From: Fluviibacter sp048859965
GTDB taxonomy: Bacteria > Pseudomonadota > Gammaproteobacteria > Burkholderiales > Rhodocyclaceae
Assembly: GCA_048859965.1 (NCBI GenBank)
Contig: JBLIZO010000037.1
Coordinates: 1 to 64,000 of the forward strand
Length of the DNA stretch: 64,000 bases
Direction of reading: 5' to 3'
The notes under the pieces are model-generated. The model was not told where the DNA came from, did not search any database, and worked only from the letters and a program-made list of their open reading frames with translations. Both the position numbers and the translations under genes were made by a program. Positions 59,543-64,000 of the stretch are shown one piece after another (within the stretch, counting starts at the first letter, position 1; every line of letters begins with the position of its first letter).

Positions 59543-60643
59543 TCAGAGACCCAGATAGAGACGGCCGGGGTTAAAGATGCCGTGCGGATCAAACGTGTGT
59601 TTCAAACGGCGGTGAATCGCCATCAGCGCCGCTGAAGGCTGGGCAAAGGTTTCACCATCGCCGTGCTGATTATTAAAGCGCACCGCATGACCACCGAGCG
59701 TGCGGGCAATGGTACGCATGTTGTCCGCGTCGGCATTGCTCCACAACCAGCGCTGGCCACCACCCCACTCGATGAGCTGGCGATCTGCGCCAGAAACCTG
59801 GGCGGCGGTCACGGTGGGTGCAATGGCTGGTAGCGACAAACGCCACAGGGTCTGGCCCGCATTCATTTCGTGGGCATCGCAAAAATAAGCGTGTGTTTGA
59901 TCGCGCAGACTCGCCCACAATGTATCGGCCTCGGTGGCACATACCTGATGACCGCCCAAGCTTTTGACGGCCGAATCGACGGCGGCGCGCGCACCTGATA
60001 ACCGGATGTAAAGCACGTCGGCTTCCCAAGCGCTGGCGGTCAGCGGTAACGGCTTACCGGCACATTCGTTCACATGGCGGATCGCTTCGGCTTCAGACAG
60101 CTCAAAGCGCAGTGTGGCACGTGCCGGGGCAACCGGCAGTACTTTGAGCGATACCTGTGTGATGAGGCCGAGCGTGCCTAAGGCGCCCGTCATCAAACGC
60201 GATACGTCATAACCGGCGACGTTCTTCATGACCTGTCCGCCGAATTTGAGCACGTCACCTTTGCCGTCGATGATATGCAGACCCAGAACAAAATCGCGCA
60301 CACCGCCAACGAAGGGGCGGCCAGGGCCTGACAAGGCCGTTGCGATGGCGCCGCCGAGGGTCGATTCGGGTGCATAGCGCGGCGGCTCGAAGGGCAACAT
60401 CTGGCCGCGTTCGGCTAAGGTCGCTTCAATCTCGGCGAGCGTCATACCGGCGCGTGCAGTCAGCACCAGTTCGGCCGGATCGTAATCGATAATGCCGGTA
60501 TGGCCGGTGGTTGCCAGCGAACGCTGCGCCACGACGGGGTTGCCATACCAGCGCTTACTGCCAGCGCCCTCGATATTGAGCGCACAGTTGGCCGCTGCGG
60601 CGTCACGGATCTGTGCGACAAAGTCGTTGGTTAAGTCAGCCAT
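59543..60643 (-). CDS. glcE: Glycolate oxidase FAD-binding subunit GlcE
   Basis: A 366-residue FAD-binding protein of the PCMH type. It shows IDYDPAELVLTARAGMTLAEIEATLAERGQMLPFEPP, STLGGAIATALSGPGRPFVGGVRDFVLGLHIIDGKGDVLKFGGQVMKNVAGYDVSRLM, all typical of GlcE. The C-terminal cap region is shorter than in GlcD. It lies 20 bases after glcD and ten before glcF. Together the three subunits oxidise glycolate to glyoxylate. Confidence 0.95.
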   Translation of the reverse strand: MADLTNDFVAQIRDAAAANCALNIEGAGSKRWYGNPVVAQRSLATTGHTGIIDYDPAELVLTARAGMTLAEIEATLAERGQMLPFEPPRYAPESTLGGAIATALSGPGRPFVGGVRDFVLGLHIIDGKGDVLKFGGQVMKNVAGYDVSRLMTGALGTLGLITQVSLKVLPVAPARATLRFELSEAEAIRHVNECAGKPLPLTASAWEADVLYIRLSGARAAVDSAVKSLGGHQVCATEADTLWASLRDQTHAYFCDAHEMNAGQTLWRLSLPAIAPTVTAAQVSGADRQLIEWGGGQRWLWSNADADNMRTIARTLGGHAVRFNNQHGDGETFAQPSAALMAIHRRLKHTFDPHGIFNPGRLYLGL

Positions 60644-60663
60644 GGGAGAGGACTCTTTAATCT

Positions 60664-62124
60664 TTAGAAACGCGGCAGATCAGCATGCGGCATCTGGCCT
60701 TTATGGACATGCATACGCCCATACTCCGCACAGCGATGCAGGGTTGGTATCACCTTATCCGGATTTAACAGTCTGGCGGGATCAAAAGCCGCCTTGACGC
60801 CAAAAAACGCCTCGCGCTCTTTTTCGTCAAACTGTACGCACATGGTGTTGATCTTTTCGATGCCGACGCCGTGCTCACCAGTGACGGTGCCGCCCAGCGC
60901 GACGCAGGCTTCAAGAATCTCATTACCAAATGCTTCGGCGCGATGCCATTGATCTTCGTCCGAGCCATCAAACAGAATCAGCGGATGCATATTGCCGTCG
61001 CCGGCATGGAAGACGTTCATACAGCGCAAACCATAGCGCGTTTCCATTTCGGTTATCTGGTTGAGCAACGTGGAGATGGATTTTTTGGGAATCGTACCGT
61101 CCATGCAGTAATAGTCCGGCGAGATGCGACCGGCTGCCGGGAAGGCGTTTTTTCGCCCGCTCCAGAATGTCATGCGCTCGGCTTCACTGGCCGACACCTG
61201 AATGCGCGTGGCGCCGGATTGGCGCAGCACCGCGCTCATGCGGCCAATTTCTTCTTCGACTTCTTCGGGCGTGCCATCCGATTCGCAGAGCAAAATCGCT
61301 TCGGCATCGAGGTCGTAACCGGCGTGAACGAATTCTTCGACGGCACGCGTGGCCGGTTTATCCATCATTTCCAGACCGGCCGGAATCAGGCCAGCTGCAA
61401 TGACATCGGCCACGGCGTTACCCGCTTTGGTCATATCGTCGAAGCTGGCCATGATGACGCGCGCCACCGGCGGCTTCGGGATCAGGCGCACGGTGACTTC
61501 GGTCACGACAGCCAACATGCCTTCGCTACCGATCATGACACCGAGCAGATCCAGCCCCGGCGCATCGAGCGCTTCGGTGCCGAATTCGACGATCTCGCCA
61601 TCCATCAGCACGGCGCGCACCTTGATGACGTTATTAACGGTGAGGCCGTATTTCAGGCAATGCACGCCGCCGGAGTTTTCCGCCACGTTGCCGCCAATCG
61701 AGCAGGCGATCTGACTGGAGGGGTCCGGTGCGTAATACAAATTATAAGGGGCGGCCGCATCGGAAATGGCCAGATTACGGACGCCGGGCTGCAACACCGC
61801 GCGCCGACTGAGCGGGTTGATATCGAGGATTTTATTCAGCCTGGCCGTCGAAAGCACAATGCCTTCGGCTATCGGCATGGCGCCACCGGACAGCCCGGTG
61901 CCCGCACCGCGCGGCACGACCGGCACGCCGAAGGCATTACATGCTGTGAGCACAGCCTGCACTTGGGCCTCATTTTCAGGCAACGCGACGGCGATGGGCA
62001 GTGTGCGATACGCGGCCAAACCATCACATTCATAGGGGGCGGTGTCTTCCTTCTGCCAGAGCAGACTGGCAGAAGGAAGCACCTGTTTGAGCGCCTCAAT
62101 CAGACGCTGATGCGAAGCGCTCAT
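60664..62124 (-). CDS. glcD: Glycolate oxidase subunit GlcD (FAD-linked)
   Basis: A 486-residue catalytic subunit. FAD-binding PCMH region: VVPRGAGTGLSGGAMPIAEGIVL and CSIGGNVAENSGGVHCLKYGLTVNNV. The C-terminal FAD-oxidase domain shows MNVFHAGDGNMHPLILFDG and GGTVTGEHGVGIEK. It oxidises glycolate (and often D-lactate) to glyoxylate (pyruvate). The length is close to E. coli GlcD (499). It follows the permease gene by four bases. Confidence 0.96.
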   Translation of the reverse strand: MSASHQRLIEALKQVLPSASLLWQKEDTAPYECDGLAAYRTLPIAVALPENEAQVQAVLTACNAFGVPVVPRGAGTGLSGGAMPIAEGIVLSTARLNKILDINPLSRRAVLQPGVRNLAISDAAAPYNLYYAPDPSSQIACSIGGNVAENSGGVHCLKYGLTVNNVIKVRAVLMDGEIVEFGTEALDAPGLDLLGVMIGSEGMLAVVTEVTVRLIPKPPVARVIMASFDDMTKAGNAVADVIAAGLIPAGLEMMDKPATRAVEEFVHAGYDLDAEAILLCESDGTPEEVEEEIGRMSAVLRQSGATRIQVSASEAERMTFWSGRKNAFPAAGRISPDYYCMDGTIPKKSISTLLNQITEMETRYGLRCMNVFHAGDGNMHPLILFDGSDEDQWHRAEAFGNEILEACVALGGTVTGEHGVGIEKINTMCVQFDEKEREAFFGVKAAFDPARLLNPDKVIPTLHRCAEYGRMHVHKGQMPHADLPRF

Positions 62125-62128
62125 GGGG

Positions 62129-63787
62129 TTACAACACCATCAGGGTAAACGGCCAGACATACGCCTGCATCATCACGAAGATACCGACCAGGCAGGCCAG
62201 TGCGATCGAATGGAAGAACACATAGCGCAGAATATCGCCTTCATGGTTGAACCAGCGCGTGGCGGTCGATGCCACGACGATCGATTGCGCATCGATCATC
62301 TTGCCCATCACACCCCCCGAACTGTTGGCGGCGCCCATCAGGTTGGCGCTGACACCGACCTGCTCGGCTGCGACACGCTGCATACCACCGAACAACACGT
62401 TCGAAGCCGTATCCGAACCGGTCAGCGCCACACCCAACCAGCCCATCAGTGTACCGAAGAACGGGTACAGCACACCCGTCGCGGCAAAAGCCAGGCCCAG
62501 GGTCGTATCCAGACCGGAGTAACGGGTCAGTGTCCCCAGCGCCAGCATGACGGCAATGGTCAGCAGCGAGTAACGTACCAGCCAGAAGGTTCTGACGTAG
62601 GCCTTGATCAGTTGGAACGGGTTGTACTTCATCACGAAGCCACCGATGAGGGAGGCGATCAGAATGCCGGTGCCCGTGGCCGACAGCAGGTTAAAGACGT
62701 AAACCGCGCCCTCTTTGGTCGGCTTCGGCACAACCGGCGGCATTTTTTCGACCAGTTGATGCAGCCCTTCCATCGGGAACTTCGGCATGAAGATGCTGTT
62801 CAGCCATTCTTTCATGGCCGGCTGGCCCCAGATGAAGACCATGACCGTCAGAATGATCCACGGCATCCAGGCACGAATGACAACGTTACGCGGATGCTTG
62901 ATGATGGCAGCAGGTGCCTGTGCCTCGCCGCTGTCATGGTCGTGACCACGCAATTTGACCGAGGTCCAGATCGTTTTCGGCTTCCAGACCTTCATGAACA
63001 GCACCAGACAACCCATCGACACCAGCGCGGCGATCACGTCCACCAGCTCCGGGCCGATGTAATTCGACACCAGAAACTGCGGGATGGCGAAACTGACGCC
63101 CGTGACCAGAATGGCCGGCCAGATTTCCATCATGCCCTTACGACCGGCAAAGGCCCAGATCAACCAGAATGGGACTAACAGCGAGAAGAAGGGCAGTTGG
63201 CGACCGACCATCGCAGAAAGTGCCATGAGGTCATAGCCATGCACTTTGGCCATCGTGATAATCGGCGTACCCAATGCACCAAAGGCTACCGGCGCTGTGT
63301 TGGCAATCAGCGACAGACCCGAAGCCGCCAACGGCGAAAAGCCCAGACCGATCAGGATGGCGGCTGTCACAGCGACCGGCGTACCAAAACCGGACGCGCC
63401 TTCAAAGAACGCACCGAATGCGAAGGCGATCAGCAGCAGTTGCAAACGACGGTCTTCGGTAATGCCCGCAATCGAATCCTGCAGGATTTTGAACGAGCCA
63501 TTCTGCTCTGTCAGTTGTTGCAGGAAGATGATGTTGAGCACAATCCAACCAATCGGCAGCAAACCGACCAGAGCCCCCATCAACGATGCCTGGCCTGCCA
63601 TCTCCAGCGGCATGCCATAAACACCGACCGCGATCAGCACGGCGCTGATCAGACCGGCTGCAGCCGCAACGTGCGCTTTCATGTGCAGGAAGCCCAGGCC
63701 AATCAGCATAATGGCAACAGGAATCGCCGCCAGCAGTGTGGAGAACATCATGTTCCCCATCGGATCGTAGATTTGTTGCCAAACCAT
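62129..63787 (-). CDS. L-lactate / glycolate permease (LldP/GlcA family)
   Basis: A 552-residue permease with about 12-14 membrane segments. It begins MVWQQIYDPMGNMMFSTLLAAIP and has AFAFGAFFEGASGFGTPVAVTAAILIGLGF, plus the C-terminal TGSDTASNVLFGGMQRVAAEQVG, both diagnostic for the lactate permease family. GlcA (glycolate) and LldP (L-lactate) are close and overlap in substrate; the next genes, glcDEF, favour glycolate. A strong AAGGAG lies eight bases before the ATG. It is the first gene of the operon. Confidence 0.93.
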   Translation of the reverse strand: MVWQQIYDPMGNMMFSTLLAAIPVAIMLIGLGFLHMKAHVAAAAGLISAVLIAVGVYGMPLEMAGQASLMGALVGLLPIGWIVLNIIFLQQLTEQNGSFKILQDSIAGITEDRRLQLLLIAFAFGAFFEGASGFGTPVAVTAAILIGLGFSPLAASGLSLIANTAPVAFGALGTPIITMAKVHGYDLMALSAMVGRQLPFFSLLVPFWLIWAFAGRKGMMEIWPAILVTGVSFAIPQFLVSNYIGPELVDVIAALVSMGCLVLFMKVWKPKTIWTSVKLRGHDHDSGEAQAPAAIIKHPRNVVIRAWMPWIILTVMVFIWGQPAMKEWLNSIFMPKFPMEGLHQLVEKMPPVVPKPTKEGAVYVFNLLSATGTGILIASLIGGFVMKYNPFQLIKAYVRTFWLVRYSLLTIAVMLALGTLTRYSGLDTTLGLAFAATGVLYPFFGTLMGWLGVALTGSDTASNVLFGGMQRVAAEQVGVSANLMGAANSSGGVMGKMIDAQSIVVASTATRWFNHEGDILRYVFFHSIALACLVGIFVMMQAYVWPFTLMVL

Positions 63788-63859
63788 GATGTCTCCTTTT
63801 TAGTAATCGATCTGTTAGAGACGAGCGCCCGCAGAACCGCACGAAACGTTCGCGAGCAA

Positions 63860-63865
63860 ATTATA
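63860..63865 (-). promoter_or_regulatory. Promoter -10 hexamer for the glycolate operon
   Basis: TATAAT on the minus strand, 72 bases before the permease start. The -35 area (about 63882-63889) lacks a good hexamer but overlaps the inverted repeat, as expected for an activator-dependent promoter. Confidence 0.5.
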
Positions 63866-63885
63866 GGAAGGCTTAAGAAATTATT

Positions 63886-63926
63886 ACGTGAAATATTTTG
63901 TGCGTATGACTGAGCAATATTCACGT
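63886..63926. promoter_or_regulatory. Inverted repeat upstream of the glycolate operon
   Basis: ACGTGAAATATT (63886-63897) and AATATTCACGT (63916-63926) are inverted copies with one extra A, around an 18-base centre. The left half covers the -35 position of the TATAAT at 63860. A regulator such as a GntR-type (GlcC/LldR-like) or LysR protein could bind; none is encoded in the window. From 63927 to the end I see no gene. Confidence 0.45.
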
Positions 63927-64000
63927 GCGTGCTGCACTACAACACACAAACAACACCGTGCGCAGAGATCAACCCGTATTTCTGAGTGCGGCAGAGATCC

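Noticed and set aside
60871..63178. Long plus-strand frames opposite glcD and the permease
   Set aside because: Low-complexity (His/Gln/Arg-rich), no ribosome sites, and opposite well-conserved genes; treated as shadows.
1..64000. CRISPR array, tRNA or rRNA genes, insertion sequence, integrase
   Set aside because: No regularly spaced repeats, no cloverleaf-like intergenic sequence, no transposase or integrase frames were seen by reading all intergenic gaps.

Overview
The window is a gene-dense, G+C-rich stretch of a Gram-negative chromosome, most likely a betaproteobacterium (Rhodocyclales or Nitrosomonadales type). The evidence is gene order: mpl / tlpA-aroQ-accB-accC-prmA / waaC-waaA, cutA-dsbD, ribE-ribB-ribH-nusB-thiL-pgpA-pncC, gatCAB facing mreBCD-mrdA-rodA-rlpA-DUF493-lipB-lipA, and a class I PHA synthase. 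The assignment is an inference from family content and order; no rRNA, tRNA, CRISPR array, phage or insertion sequence was seen.

Layout. 1-311: C-terminal end of an unidentified gene in AT-richer DNA. 575-5776: a periplasmic cytochrome c, then a complete branched-chain amino acid type ABC transporter with a strong hairpin terminator between the binding protein and the permease genes. 5826-10977: a Na/phosphate cotransporter-like gene divergent from a P2-type cation ATPase, then a small membrane protein. 11045-17744: a periplasmic repeat protein, murein recycling ligase Mpl, an orphan nucleotidyltransferase-like gene, a TlpA thioredoxin, aroQ, acetyl-CoA carboxylase accBC and prmA. 17784-22636: a PfkB-family sugar/nucleoside kinase, an acyltransferase and LPS inner-core genes (GT2, waaC, waaA). 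22705-28945: a Pcm-like methyltransferase, a 55-residue DUF1289 protein, phaC, dsbA, a SPOR protein and argS. 29006-36422: ubiB, a sodium:solute symporter overlapping a VanZ-like gene, a thioredoxin-like ferredoxin, a hydrolase, cutA and dsbD. 36494-42548: riboflavin genes (with a hybrid RibB whose cyclohydrolase half is degenerate), nusB, thiL, pgpA, pncC and purT. 42594-51083 (minus strand): the rod-shape/elongasome operon running into lipoate synthesis. 51230-54438: gatCAB.

54439-56243 is the most unusual part. An AT-richer block carries two tautomerase-fold genes and a LysR regulator. A diverged, frameshifted copy of the last ~100 bases of gatB lies directly after the LysR gene. This is a duplication footprint and suggests recombination at the gatB 3' end.

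56288-63787: pyrE, then glycerate kinase converging on a glycolate/lactate utilisation operon (permease, glcD, glcE, glcF). That operon has a promoter-like hexamer and an inverted repeat upstream. Together these would import and oxidise glycolate (or lactate) and return glycerate to glycolysis, although the glyoxylate-to-glycerate enzymes are not in the window.
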